64,000 nt of DNA from the NCBI GenBank assembly GCA_018105865.1, contig CM030866.1:4839951-4903950 (forward strand), written 5' to 3'. Position numbers and translations under genes: made by a program. Under the pieces are notes generated by a model that saw nothing but the letters and a program-made list of their open reading frames with translations, was not told where the DNA came from and did no database searches. Below are positions 38,501 through 50,147 of the stretch, piece by piece (the first letter of the stretch is position 1; each line of letters begins with the position of its first letter). The stretch is from Metaphire vulgaris. Taxonomy: Eukaryota > Annelida > Clitellata > Crassiclitellata > Megascolecidae.

Positions 38501-41500
38501 TCAGAATTGTCTTTCAGAAGGCCTCCTACTTTGAAAATTGCCATATTTCTTAACCCCTTAACCGTGTATTTAACTGTAACTCAATGTAAAATGGACGGAT
38601 ATATCTGGGATCCCCAGTTAAGGGGTTAAATGAACCCTGTGAGATGATGCTTACTTAGCATTTATGTTTGCTTCAACAAGACGCAAAATTCAAACCATTA
38701 CGTTCACGGTTAAATATTCCTTTTAAAAATATAAATATACTTTCACGACCAAACCCTATTACCAGTATCTCATCCCTCAGGGATATCACATTATTAGTCT
38801 CCATGCTTGAATCAAGCTCTGATTTTCTGCTGACAATTTATAAAAATGCAAAACACCTGACAAAACTTATAAGAAATAACAATGCAAGTAGGGGGAGATC
38901 AAGAAGGAGCATACTAGCACCCAACTTCAATGCTACTTCATAAGTAACCGTGCCAATTTTTTTAAATCAAACTTTATAATCTCAAACCTTAAATTACTAA
39001 TGACAATGAGGATTTTTGAGCTGACTAAGTCTTAAGATATGTGTTAAAGGTAATTTGTAAAAGTCACACAAATAAAGTAACAAAATTAATTCAGTGTCAA
39101 ATTTGAATCCCTAAAACATTACCAGCTAAATCCTTTACAGTTTTCAAATGTTCTAGGCCTATTGTGCAGTTTCACATAATTTCTTACACCACACTCAAAG
39201 GCAAAAAATAGAAAATATTTCATGGCCCGCTTTTAGAAGGTATTCTTAGCTTTAAAATCAATTCAGAATATGCAGACAAAAGCTTAAACTAATCCAATCA
39301 AATATCGAAAATTTGAAAGATACGACAAACTGCTCCAAAGTACTTACTAAACAAACACACACAAGTGCTGCAATATATAAATGAACATTAATGTAAAATT
39401 CAAATATGTATATCACACTAGGCTTGTTGAAAGGTTAACTATATAGTGTTCTGCTACTAACTACTAACCCAAAAAGTCCATGTCCACCTCCCAAATGACC
39501 AATACTCCCTAAAAATGTCCACAAAACAAAATTGTCAGCACTATGTCATTGAAGAAATTGAAGAATTTACTAAGCAACATATGTAGATATGCAAAACAAA
39601 TATAGAAATGCGGTCAGAAATACTTTTGGTATGATGCTGGCATTGTGACACCTGCATAACACTGCATCATGACATTGGCAGCATTTTTTGATACATGGCA
39701 CTGATAGCGTGCTTGGTTAACCCCTTTACCGTGTATTTAACTGTAACTCAACGTAAAATGGACGGATATATTCGGGGTTCCCTGTTAAGGGGTTAAACGC
39801 CAAATGTCAATATAAACAAAAGCTTCTAGTCTATTAGGTCCAACTGATTATTAGACCACCTGGGGATGAGATGAGAAAGGTAATTCCCCCTTGTCTTCTT
39901 CACAGACAATTAACCCTTTTACTGTTCATTTATTTGTAATGTAATGTAAAATGGACGAGTATTCTCGGGGCAAACGGGAAAGGGTTGGGGTACACAACTT
40001 GTCCAAGGTCACAACGCAGTGGCTAGGGTCAGATCCGAACCCACTGCTCTCTGATTGCAAGTCAAGAATCTAACCACCAATCCACTGCACCCTCAATAAC
40101 GAAGAAAAGAAAAATCCATGTCTCACCTGGAGCAGGTAAAGGTTGTATTGCTGGCAAAGGTGATACACCAGGCGGACCTCCTGCAGCAGCTATGAAGACC
40201 GGTGGTTGTGCCAGAGGAACAGGAGACGGCGGAATGTATCCAGGGGTCTGATTAAAGCTGGTAGGTTGCGCAGGAGGCTGCCCATACACAGGTGGTTGGC
40301 CAGAAGACAGCTGGCCATAAGGGGGAGGTTGCTGGGCTGCGGGCTGGCCATATGACGGCGGTTGCTGAGCAGCCATGGCCGGGACATAACTGGGAGGATG
40401 CTGCACCGCCGGTGGTGCCCCAAGATGGGCGGCCTGGACCAGCGGCTGGCCATAAGAAGATGGCTGGGGTGTGCTTGGGGCCTGGCCGGCATAGGCGAAC
40501 GCCTGCTGAACCGCAGCGGCGGCCGGAGGACCGTAGGCTGACTGCTGTTGCTGCGTCGGGGTCTGTCCATACAGAGAAGGCTGCTGGCTCGGCTGAACGT
40601 AAGCAGTGGGTTGCTGGATGCTTGGTTGGCCGATTGCGACCGCCTGCTGAGATGGCAGCTGGCCGTATATGACCGTCTGCTGCTGAGCAGGTGGTTGGCC
40701 ATATGCAGACGACGGCTGCACCACCGTCGGACTGTAACCTACGACTGAAACGTCAAAGAATTTAAAGAAATTATGCAAAATCAAGCGGTAGCAGGCGGCA
40801 AACGCATAGGACGTAGATCCGAGTGATTTTTCGAAAGTTTCGAAAGTGAACATAGTAGTTGCTGCAAAAATTTGAAAAAATTTAACACAATCACTAGAAA
40901 GATGCTCGCTGAAAGAACTTGTGCAGGATAAATACTAATCCAATACCTATCCCTAATACCCAATCATTGAATTCATGCTGAACAACATTTCAATGAAGTA
41001 CATACACCTAGCCAAGCTCATGCCCACGTAATAATTAGGCCTATGTAATGCGTTAAAATCACGCAACTGTGACCATTTGTGACGCTGCACACGTATTTTT
41101 GTGTACGTTAAAATGGTTGTACCATAACAATTGTTACCAATAGCAACGCCGTGCGCCCAGCCCTCTGGAGCGTGTTAAACTACGATTCTCGAACAATTGT
41201 TACAATAGCAACGCCTTGTCGCCCACCAACGCATCGCGACGTAAGGACTAACGGTCAAACGGTCTAAACCGACAGTCAACCAATCAGAACGCTTTGAAGG
41301 TAACAGACAGAGAGACATACAGATAAGGATCTTAATATTATAGATGAAAGAACTTGTAGCTGAGAAGTTATCTTAACGATGCTAGCAACTGAAGCCATAC
41401 CTGGCTGCGTAGCATAAGAAGGTTGTCCATATGCTGGCGCCTGCTCAGCAGGAGCCCCATACGCACTCGATACAGCATTGTACGGCGCAGCAGAGACATA

Positions 41501-43131
41501 CGTTGTCACCGTTGCCCCATAAGCAGCAGCTGCAGCCGGTTGGCTGTAAGAAGACTGGCCTAAAAAGAGAAACCAAGCACCATATAATTAATAGATCATA
41601 CACAGGAAATATTAAAGGCATTTAACCATCAAGTACACACACGCACATAAAACAGTCATCATCATCATCATCATCACACTCCATAGTCAATAAGGACCGT
41701 CGGAGCCAACAGTGTAGAAGTGCTCGTCCAGGGTCCTTCCTTTCTTTGGCCATGCGTATCTCATTTTGGGTGTCAAGTCCAGTCCAATCAAGAATATCAT
41801 CGATCCAAGTAGCACAGCTTAATCAAGATGACAGATGCATTGAAACAATTTCATGTCAGGCTAATGTTATTCTAATTAAATTAATATAAACTCTGCAGTC
41901 AAATCAGCCAATGGCATATTTCCTCTGTTGTCAGAGAATCTAGCATATCCTTCGCTATTAATGCTATTATGCATGTTGAGAGATATGAGATCAAACATTA
42001 CCAGGCGAAGTGTAGGACGACTGACTGTATTCAGGCTGGCCATAGGAACTGTGCGAAACAACAGCAGAAGCAAACTGCCCTTGGTCGTATGCATAAGCTG
42101 CGACTGGCTAAAAAACAACGAAAGAGAACTCGTCAGAGACCAGTTGTTGTGAAACCAGAAAGTTTTTTGAACTCAGACACTGTTGCCAAGGCAAATATTC
42201 ACATATTTGGTGGATTAACACTCACGGGGAAAATTATTTTAGTAGTTACAGCAAATTTCCAAGGTCGATCAAACAATTTACAATTTGAGTTTGCTGTATC
42301 AATCAATCAAATTTGGTACTGAGCCAAGATGGATGTCAGAATAGAGGTTATAGCATAACCATCATCCAATCATGTGGCTACAAACTTACGACCAACCAGC
42401 GTTGGCTTCAAAATTCCCAATGCAGACGTCCTGCCAATGATAAATATAAGACTAACACTCACTGAAATAATAAGCCAAAATATAAAGTAATAATTATATC
42501 TAACCAATGGAAATTCTAATCAGATCTCACCGCAGGTGTATATCCAGGCTGCACATAGGTTGCCTCCGCAGGCTGAGAATAGCCACTGTAGCTGTAACTG
42601 AAAATCAAATGCAAACATCAAATAAAAAAATTACCGAAGCACAGACAGTCCCAAAGACAATACAAAATATTAAACAAAAATCCGAAGAAAGACAATTTTG
42701 CACAATTCCACAAAGCCAAAATGACTCTGCCCAAAAATCTTGGTATTCAATCCAAAAGTGCATGGAAAAAGACACTGACCGGGCACTTAGAACTAGAGAA
42801 ATAATCCTGATTAGAAAAAATTAATACTGAGCCGAACCTTGCTGGAGCGACGACTGCCGCCGGAGCTGCAGCGATGTAGATGTACTCTACAATAAAAAAA
42901 TAAATTACCTATCAATTAATAGCAGAGACCCAGGTAGGGAAAGGAGGGTCTGCCCCACGCATACAATCTACATGCCACAGGCTTAATCTGCAATGGTACA
43001 CGGTTAGATCTTCGATACAGCTAGAAAATGACACTAGACGGACGTAAATTCTCATGAATTTTTAAGATTTAACGCATTTTTAAAGAAAGTAACTAAGTTT
43101 AAAACGAATTACACTTACGAGGATCCGCCAT
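28446..43131 (-). CDS. FUS/EWSR1/TAF15: FET-family RNA-binding protein (FUS/EWSR1/TAF15, cabeza-like)
   Basis: FET proteins are nuclear RNA/DNA-binding factors for transcription and splicing. All 16 exons join in phase: 43119-43131, 42838-42886, 42531-42597, 42002-42107, 41401-41559, 40127-40738, 39469-39508, 37273-37325, 31735-31898, 31078-31207, 30666-30758, 30367-30414, 30141-30171, 29636-29733, 28927-29116 and 28446-28479. They give 628 residues. Order of domains: prion-like region with repeated PxYGQP units (exons 2-6), a short RGG segment (exons 7-8), RRM (DTIFVQGLSEDVSEETLAQH to NKDFQGRKIRVQVA), and RGG. A RanBP2-type zinc finger follows (WICRNMDCGNQNFGW...CNRC, spacing C-X4-C-X10-C-X2-C), then an RGG box and C-terminal RDRMDRRGRPY, a PY-NLS for transportin. 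The last intron uses a GC donor. Introns around 31-40 kb are long and repeat-filled. The invertebrate single-copy state makes a choice between FUS, EWSR1 and TAF15 meaningless. Confidence 0.95.
29297..29475. mobile_element. hAT-like MITE, family CAGTGGCGGCTCCA, copy 3 (reverse)
   Basis: Ends CAGTGGCAGCTCCA and TGGAGCTGCCACTG are flanked by a perfect duplication GATAGACC. It lies in the intron between the zinc-finger and last RGG exons of FET. Confidence 0.9.
31078..31898 (-). CDS. FUS/EWSR1/TAF15: FET RRM exons
   Basis: Exons 31735-31898 and 31078-31207 encode most of the RNA-recognition motif: RNP2-like IFVQGL, KTGKPRVWLVRDKVTGRPRG and RNP1-like GEATIGYED. The third exon (30666-30758) completes it. 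The intron between the first two carries a plus-strand LINE fragment at 31294-31590. Confidence 0.93.
31294..31600 (+). mobile_element. LINE reverse-transcriptase C-terminal fragment
   Basis: It encodes YGSECWTIRKKDERRLN, then after a frame change AEMNWLRGIAGVSRRQRIRN and KRRLTWFGHVERM. This is the tail typical of many non-LTR retrotransposons. It is antisense inside a FET intron. Confidence 0.78.
34362..34916. mobile_element. Tc1/mariner-like non-coding element, decayed
   Basis: The left end TACTGTATTATAAGATGC and the right end CAAGATAATACGGTA are imperfect inverted repeats. ACATATTATACA/GCGTATTACA motifs repeat inside. It lies in a FET intron. Confidence 0.45.
36603..36684. mobile_element. 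TTAA palindromic element, copy 5
   Basis: A copy in the orientation of copy 2, in a long FET intron. The left TTAA is mutated to TTAG; the right arm is intact. Confidence 0.83.
38550..38629. mobile_element. TTAA palindromic element, copy 6 (second subtype)
   Basis: An 80 bp copy with a different interior (ACCGTGTATTTAACTG left, GGATATATCTGGGATCCCC right). It keeps the family core GTAACTCAATGTAAAATGG and both TTAA ends. Confidence 0.84.
39717..39796. mobile_element. TTAA palindromic element, copy 7 (second subtype)
   Basis: An 80 bp copy closely similar to copy 6, about 1.1 kb away in the same FET intron region. The TTAA ends are intact. Confidence 0.84.
39910..39987. mobile_element. TTAA palindromic element, copy 8 (decayed)
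   Basis: A degenerate copy only 113 bp past copy 7. It keeps TTAACCCTTTTACTG, the GTAATGTAAAATGGACGAG core and a broken right arm. Confidence 0.7.
39990..40093 (-). mobile_element. tRNA-like SINE, reverse orientation
   Basis: On the minus strand a box B-like GGTTCGGATCT (40041-40031) follows a box A-like region near 40084. It lies just past the donor of FET exon 6. Confidence 0.6.
40127..40738 (-). CDS. FUS/EWSR1/TAF15: FET exon 6, prion-like tyrosine/glutamine repeat exon
   Basis: The largest FET exon (612 bases) has degenerate repeats built on (S/P)xYGQP, for example QQPPSYGQPAAQQPPPYGQL. This is the low-complexity domain that drives condensation in FET proteins. It is in phase with exons at 41401-41559 and 39469-39508. 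A tRNA-like SINE in reverse orientation lies about 35 bp past its donor. Confidence 0.93.
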
Positions 43132-43922
43132 CTTGTCAAGCACGCTCAAAACAAAGAGTTTATATAGATGTCAATGGTTGGATGACATCCTTCGCTAGAA
43201 AAAAAACCCAGCGAACTCCATGCAAGTAAGTAAGTAAAATCTCGTAAATTTACATAGTGCTTTAGTTTTATGCAGTAGTAGCTGCTTATTCTTATGCGCT
43301 TAGCCTTTCTTGAAATAGTCTAGGCAAAGTGGATTGTTGGCCAGGCTAGGTTGAGTGTATTCACGAGGCGGCGGGTTATGCTAGAATGGCATAACTATGT
43401 TCCTCTGTTTGTTCAAGACAGCTTTTCTTTTTCGGGGTACTAAATATTGGAAAAAAGCTTTAAAATAATAAAATTCTACACTACAAGCCGTCTAGATGTG
43501 TAATGACATGATAATGAAGGCTCCCGAGTCTTTTGTCGTCTGGGAAATCTTTAATTCCCCCACAATATCTTTGAATTCGGAAGCCCGTTTCATGCTTTTT
43601 AAAAACATTCCCAGCGGGAAAATATTCGACTATTTTTTGACAGGTCACGGTTTTAAGTGGCTCATTAAAATTGTAGTAGTTACCAGGAAGACTTAAAGAC
43701 TCACTGTCCTGGTAGTTACGCACGAAATTATTTCTACACTGACCTGACTGACCTCTGTATTACAACCTCGATTCACCACGGACAAGATCACAACTACGAT
43801 TATTTACTGAAGCGACCATCGACTGGTGCTGATGTACTATACGTTGGCGCTAAAGAAGTATACTACTACTACTAGCCTAGTCCATAAACTCTCCGGTGGA
43901 AAAGCTGCTGTAAAAGAGGAAT
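43132..43922. promoter_or_regulatory. Divergent intergenic region between FET and eIF2A
   Basis: The start codons of FET (43131, minus) and eIF2A (43923, plus) point away from each other across 791 bp, so a shared or paired promoter is likely. No TATA box is obvious near either ATG. A SINE-like stretch (agtaagtaagtaaaatctcg and an ATAGTGCTTTAG core) occupies about 43227-43320. The rest shows no gene. Confidence 0.6.
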
Positions 43923-46176
43923 ATGGCGACTGCTAATGGACTTGAACAGCCTCTGTTTGCACGTGAGTTACAGAATTCTCTTTAATAGTGAATATATTTT
44001 GATTATATCTTGCAATCCCAGAAAACGTATGTCAGAATCTGTATTGTCTATTTTGATGGCTGGAAATTGCTACTGGATCAGTATTTCTGTTGCGCGCATG
44101 TAGGTCTCGTAGTGTTTACAGATTTATCTAGCGCCTGCACTTGAGTACCAGATATTTTCTCTGCTCATGATCAGTGTTTAATTTTGAAGCATGAAAACGA
44201 TTACGTTATGATCTACATAGGCACGAAGATTAATATTTGGTAAATCGAGAATTTTGATGTGATGACTTGATTTTTATAGCGGCCCTGTAAGCTGTGGATT
44301 ATTCCAGGGTTTTCTCGTCGCATTTTATTACAATATTCCTGTTATTAGCTATCGGTTTTATGTGTAATTTTTGTATTATGTGTCTGGCTACATTGCATAG
44401 CATGCCATTGTAACCATATGTCCATGATTGAGCTGTGGTTGTGTTGCTTTTTCAGTCAGAGGCAACAGGACAACGGCACTCTACAACAGGTCAAAGCAGG
44501 AAGTTCGTGACTTTAAGTGCCAGAGTCGAGTTTTCACGTTCAGTCCTGACGGATCGCTTTTTGCATTTTCTAACAGTGAAGGGTAATTTCACACTTTTGA
44601 AGGCTGTTCTGCTTCATTTTGATTGGTTTCAGACAACCAATCTCGATTGGACAGATTACCGTAATATGAAAAGATCTTGACTTACAGGAGCATTGGAAGT
44701 CAGATTGAAGGAAATAAGCCTTCAACAAGTCTGCGTTTTGAGATTTTGATATCATTCATGCCGTTAATTATCTTTTGAATCCCAATGTTGAGAAAATGTG
44801 AACCTTCAATGAATCTGCAGTTGGACCTTTGATTTCTTTCATGCCTTTTAATATATTTCGAATAATGAAACCGACATATTGTGCCCCAGGCCGTGGTGAT
44901 AGAACTCGCTACATTGTCCACGGGTCTCCTTTGTCAGATCCAGGGCTTCTTTTGTCCCGGAATGAAGGCGGAACGGTGTTCCGGAAAATCTGAAGACTGG
45001 TTTAATTTTTTTAACTGAAACATTAAGCTAAAAGTAGAACGCTTGAACTATATCTAATTGCCGTCTCTTTTCAATTTTCTTATCATACATTTTATTTTTA
45101 TCGATGGTCCAAACAATTTATTAGAATATTTGTATGGCCGCTATGATGTGTTGTCAACTGACTGCCAACCAGTGTTTATTCTAGGCCTTCTCTGGGAGAA
45201 TTCCTCAAGTTTTAAAATCCCTCCTCCCACCCAAATTTTTGATTTGTTGGCTGGGGATGGAAATCCCCCCCAAAAAAAGTGTGGAGACTCAGACCTTGTC
45301 CCCAAACATTTCAAAATTCCCCAATGTCAAGATGGCTAGAATAAACACTGCTGCCAACTGTTGTGTTCCGGAAAATAATTTTTTACAAAATAGCCCTGGT
45401 CAGGTCAACCAAAGTGTGTGTGTATACATGTCAGTGATGTTACTTCCCCCTAATTCTGGGATCTGCCGCTGATCAACAGAAATATAAAGTTTCCATTTGT
45501 GCAGTTCAACAGATTCCTGTTCTCTGTGTTAGGTGTCCTGTTTGCAGATATCTCAGACTTTTTCACAATACTTTATCAGTCATTCATTTAATTTTTTTTC
45601 TATGTTTTTATGCATGATAGAAGTCTTTGCCTTTTGTGCTTTCAGTGTAAAGGTATATGCTACTGCGAATTCTGAGAATTTCGAACTGCAGTTCGAGGTA
45701 AACCGGCCTAACACAACCGCGCTGAGGTTCTCTCCATGCAGCACAACCTTGGCTTTGTGGGAAAACTGCCGTGGTAGTACTTTTGATAAAGTAACTGTTA
45801 TGGTTTTAAGTACTGCTGGGCATCTAAATGTTTTCCCAGTACTGACAGATTTTTCGTTTCATTGACTCGTACAGGTTTTTGCTAATTCAGATTGATGTTA
45901 CAAATGAAGAGTTTGCTGTTGTTGACTTTTGGGCAAGAATTTAGAATTCTTTATTTAGAACATGTAAAAGCGATACAGTTATATTTGACATGAATGTACA
46001 TTGATTTTACAGATCTTGATCGTAATTCAGTGTAACGTTTAAGGATGTTGTTAAACGTAGGTACACAGAGTCCTTCTGCTCCTCCAGATCCAAATCTTCA
46101 ACTGTGGAACTGCAAGACAAAGATCAAGCTCTGCGATCTGCTTCAGAAAAAGCAACTAGACTGGTACATTGCCCTC

Positions 46177-46242
<66 letters not shown>

Positions 46243-48227
46243 GTGTGGGTGTGGTGTGGAAGATGGCAGAGTGGGTTACATGCTGGAGCGTCAGGCTGAC
46301 AGGGTGGGTTCAAGCCCCGTTAGTGCCCCTAGGGGCTTTCACACGGACAGTAATGCCTTCTAAGCCACTTTAAATCATGCTAAGTTTTTTCTTTTTCAGC
46401 ATACGTTGTTGTTGTTGTTTAATTGATATGTCAACAGTCTAAATTGCTTTGGTTGAGCTTACCAGAGTTAATCATGTGGAAATTGCTGGTTGGCTTTAAA
46501 TAATACAAATTAGTCATTAATCATCATCATTGCCATTGTAGTCATTTCAAGATGTAGAAAAGTGTTTCATTGTTTTTGCCACCAGGTGTCCACAGTGGAG
46601 TGGCGATGAAGCAGTCTGTGCAAGAAATGTTAACAATGAAATTTTATTTTATGAATCAAACAATTTCAGTGAGTTTTACAGAGAAAATTTTGCTTTTCTG
46701 AAATAAATAAAAATGAAAGAAACTTTTGGTAGAAGATTATTCAAATCAACATGTGATTGTAATGTTTACTCTCAGTTACAATTTTTACTCTGTAATAATT
46801 TTGCAGGACTGTTTACTGTGTTTATATTTTTTTATTTTGAAAATTTTATTTATTTACTCGTGGTTTAATTAGGCTCCGTGTGCCAGAAACTGCATCTTCC
46901 AAAGGTCGCCAGCTTCAGAATAGCGGAAACAACGTCCGCTCCGTATGCCGTCGCTGTGCACGTACCGGGGTCAAAGGTTAAGATGCTGGGGTTTTTTTTT
47001 CCATTTCCAGCAAATTATGTGCATTCTGTTTCATGTTTGTGTAGCATCTCTTCTGAATTGACCATCAGAAGCGCTTCCAATGTGATTGCTTTGAATGACA
47101 AATAGCCTTTCAGGAGGAATATGGTGGTTGTAGGCAGTGTTTATTCTAGCCACCTTGATATTGGGGTGGAGTTTGAAATGTTTGTGGGGGGAAGATTTGT
47201 CTCTCCACGCTTTTGGGTGGAAAATTTCCATCCCCAAGCCAACATATACAAATTTTGGGAAGAATTTTAAAACTTTGGGGGAATTCCCCACAAAAACAGG
47301 CCTAGAATAAACACTGGTTGTGGACCTACTTAAGCTCAACCCAAGAGCATTCCAGTGGTCAAACCAAAACCGATGAAAAGCCTCGTTGCAGTGATAATGA
47401 GACACTAGTGAAACATAGAGGAGACTTCTAGCAGGGAAACAGAAGTGGGAAGTGGAGCCAACTGGAGAAAGAGCTGAGTGGACGGAGTAGAATTTTGAGA
47501 CAGTTCTCGTTATGTGGCTGTTATTAAAGGAGTGAAATAAGGATTGTTTCCATAGTTATGGAGTTTATGGTGTGTTTAAAATTTGTTACATAGTAGTCTT
47601 GTCATGATGGGTTTGAAGATATCTTTATTAGGTTTTGTGCTCGATATATTGGCAGATGTGATTGAGTGTCAGTGATTGTCATTTTGATTGTCTAGGGCCA
47701 GCCGTCCTCTGTCCGGTTATTTCATTATCCAAATTTTGGGGATGGTGCCGCCATTGCCAGTAAGAGTTTTTTCAAGGCGGAGAAAGTTGAACTGGTCTGG
47801 AACAAGAGAGGTCTGTATTCTGCCTGTTTTTTTTTGGTTAAATAATAATAATAATACTTTTCTGCTTATTAAATATTGGCAATTTCTCTGGTAGATGATT
47901 GTTTTCTGCCTATATTTTACCTGCTTTGGTGCTTTTATGTGTGACAGGATTGTGACCGATTTTTGTTGAATTCGTGAAATAAAAGAATAAAGTCCTTGGA
48001 GTTCTGTGTTGGTTTTCATTCCTTTTTCTGTCTATCATTCAGGAACAGCATTGGTCATACTTACTTCAACAGAATCATCTGAATCATCGTATTATGGGGA
48101 GCAGGGACTTCATTACATTGATGTCAAGGGGGAAAGCTGTCTTGTCCCAAGAGGTATGCAAATTCTTTTGAAATGTGCTCTATGAGTTATATGTAAATTA
48201 TTTAGTTATATACCTTATAAGTTTGAC

Positions 48228-48274
<47 letters not shown>

Positions 48275-48701
48275 TTAGTACCTGTTCTGATGCCCAAACA
48301 TGTGGTATGCCAAGTTAGTTACACAGAGCAGTCAGAGTTGGAAAAGGTGAGGCAGACTTTGGAGGAGAAGGTGTATCTTAGGACTCAGTCTGAAAATACT
48401 TAGTTTGTTGGAAGACACCATTACTAATTAATACTTGCTTACTTGCTGATTTAATTGTTCGCATTCTAGACTCATTTAGCAGCTGATCAGCATATCTTGT
48501 TGAGTGGGATCTATAATAATATGGGATCTATGCTTATAGCCAAAGAAGGTCCGATATACAACGTTGCCTGGAATCCTGATTCAAAGTCATTCTGCGTTGT
48601 CTATGGATGTATCCTTTGAATAGTTTGCCACTGTGCATTTGTGATTGTTGCAACGTCTAAACTGATTATTTAAAGACTGGTTTCAGTAGAGTTGTGCATG
48701 T

Positions 48702-48735
<34 letters not shown>

Positions 48736-50147
48736 GATCTGATGCTTCTAATTTCAATTCTTAACGGTTGTGACGTAGATATGCCTGCAAAAGCAACTCT
48801 GTACAATCTAAAATGCGAACCGACCTTCGACTTTGGAACCGGGCCAAGGAACTGTGTCTACTACAATCCACATGGAAACAATATCCTTTCCGATGCAGTA
48901 TATACTTGAGTACAGTCAGACCCCATTAAGGCTCTATCTACTGCTCTCGATTTCACAGCTCTGTTCTCGGGTTGATTATATTGTCTTAGTCCTAAATTTG
49001 TGCCATTCCAGTTCATTTTCAACATTCCTTTGAACATAGCATTAATTGTGTTTGACTGTACCTGGTGATTGAATGGTGTTTGTTTTCATTTAGAGGTTTC
49101 AGTTTACTTTCTAGTGTTTTGATTTCGTTTTCAATGTACTGACGTCTCGCCCCAAATTCACCCCACGAGTCCTTAACCATACAGACTGTTGTGTTTGGCG
49201 GGTTTCGGGAACCTTCGAGGAAACATGGAATTCTGGGATATCGTCGAGAAGCGCAAGGTGAGCAACCCGCAGGCCGTTGACTCGACGTACTTTGAGTGGT
49301 GTCCCGATGGCGAGCACTTTTTGACCGCAACAACGACACCAAGACTTAGAGTTGACAACTGGTGAGTGTTTGGTATTTCACGCCAATGTCACTTTTAATA
49401 GTTATTAAATGTATCCTTTATTCGGATTAGTGTTTTTACATTTTTGGTTTGATTAGTCATTTATTGAGAGATTGAGAGCCATTTTTAGGTTTAATAGTTC
49501 TTCCTGATGTTAGTTTGTATGTTGAGTTCTTATTGTTTGAGTGTATTTAAAAAAATTCATTGAAGCTTTTACTGACTGATGCACTGAGACTTGGTTTGTT
49601 GACTTTCTCTTTTAGTTTTAAGGTCTGGCATTATTCTAAACCAGAACCACTCGAGTTTCAGGCCGAGGGTGAATTGTACGAAGTTCTGTGGAGGCCGGTC
49701 CCCTCTCGGGGTCTACCCACAGCCAATCATCTCTGCTGCCCCAGCTGCTTCAAGTGCTGCTAAATCTGCTGCCCGTATGTGATCTGTTCTATACATTTGC
49801 AGTGAAACCTTTATTATTGGACCTCCTGTTAGCATCTGGACTCCAGATTTAGCTTAATCTAAGTTTTGATACATTTTCAAAAGAGCTCTTTCAAGTTTTG
49901 TGATTTGCAATCAAATTTGTGTGTACAATGTTTGTGTTAGCTTTGCTGAATACAAGTTTCAACATTATTAGGCATTCGATCAGTTTGTCTGAATTCTCAA
50001 TCAATATGTATTTTTTGTTTGTTTTAGCTAAACCAGCCACATACGTACCGCCACAGCTAAGAAATCGGCCACAGTCTGAAATCTCTAACAGGTCAAGATA
50101 TCAAGAAGATTATGAACTTCCTTCGAATCTTAAGCAAGTTGAGCAGA
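43923..50147 (+). CDS. EIF2A: Eukaryotic translation initiation factor 2A (eIF2A), C-terminus not found
   Basis: eIF2A is a cytoplasmic beta-propeller protein that delivers initiator tRNA in a GTP-independent way. Thirteen exons join in phase: 43923-43962, 44456-44582, 45646-45773, 46061-46163, 46586-46668, 46873-46976, 47696-47810, 48043-48153, 48540-48608, 48779-48880, 49187-49361, 49616-49774 and 50028-50147. Family signatures are WCPQWSGDEAVCARNVNNEI, VHVPGSK, YYGEQGLHYI, MPAKATLYNLKCEPTFDFGT, GPRNCVYYNPHG, CLAGFGNLRGNMEFWD, WCPDGEHFLTATTTPRLRV and PATYVPPQLRNRP. About 478 codons are visible. Human eIF2A has 585 residues, and its lysine-rich and coiled-coil C-terminus is not recognisable before LAMTOR1. 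Exon 12 has one surplus base (a CCCC run near 49702) that would stop translation early. Intron 10 is a U12 AT-AC intron. hAT and SINE insertions sit in introns 2, 4 and 6. Confidence 0.93.
45170..45350. mobile_element. hAT-like MITE, family CAGTGTTTATTCTAG, copy 2
   Basis: Complete ends with a perfect 8 bp duplication CTGCCAAC. It lies in eIF2A intron 2. Confidence 0.9.
46178..46245. repeat. (TA)n-(TG)n microsatellite
   Basis: It lies directly 5' of the SINE in eIF2A intron 4. Confidence 0.95.
46256..46384 (+). mobile_element. EIF2A: tRNA-derived SINE, copy 2
   Basis: It is nearly identical to the SINE at 1921-2060, with the same box A and box B. A (TA)n-(TG)n microsatellite sits at its 5' end. 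It lies in eIF2A intron 4. Confidence 0.83.
47135..47316. mobile_element. hAT-like MITE, family CAGTGTTTATTCTAG, copy 3 (reverse)
   Basis: The same family in inverse orientation, in eIF2A intron 6. Flanks GTTGTAGG and GTTGTGGA share 6 of 8 positions, suggesting an older insertion. Confidence 0.8.
48229..48272. repeat. (AAT)n microsatellite
   Basis: About 14 units in an eIF2A intron. Confidence 0.95.
48881..49186 (+). other. EIF2A: U12-type AT-AC intron in eIF2A
   Basis: The intron begins ATATCCTTTC, the U12 5' splice-site consensus. It ends with the branch-site match TCCTTAAC (49170-49177), ten or eleven bases before a terminal AC at 49186. Using these ends restores the conserved reading YYNPHGN-M-LCLAGFGNL in phase. 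No GT-AG pair gives this reading. Confidence 0.88.

Noticed and set aside
40190..40748. Alternative long frames opposite and within the large FET exon
   Set aside because: They are shadows of the repetitive SYGQ-coding exon in other frames.
43481..43723. Overlapping frames of 80 and 66 codons on opposite strands between FET and eIF2A
   Set aside because: They look protein-like but have no family match I recognise, lie in the divergent promoter region, and are open on both strands, as chance frames can be.
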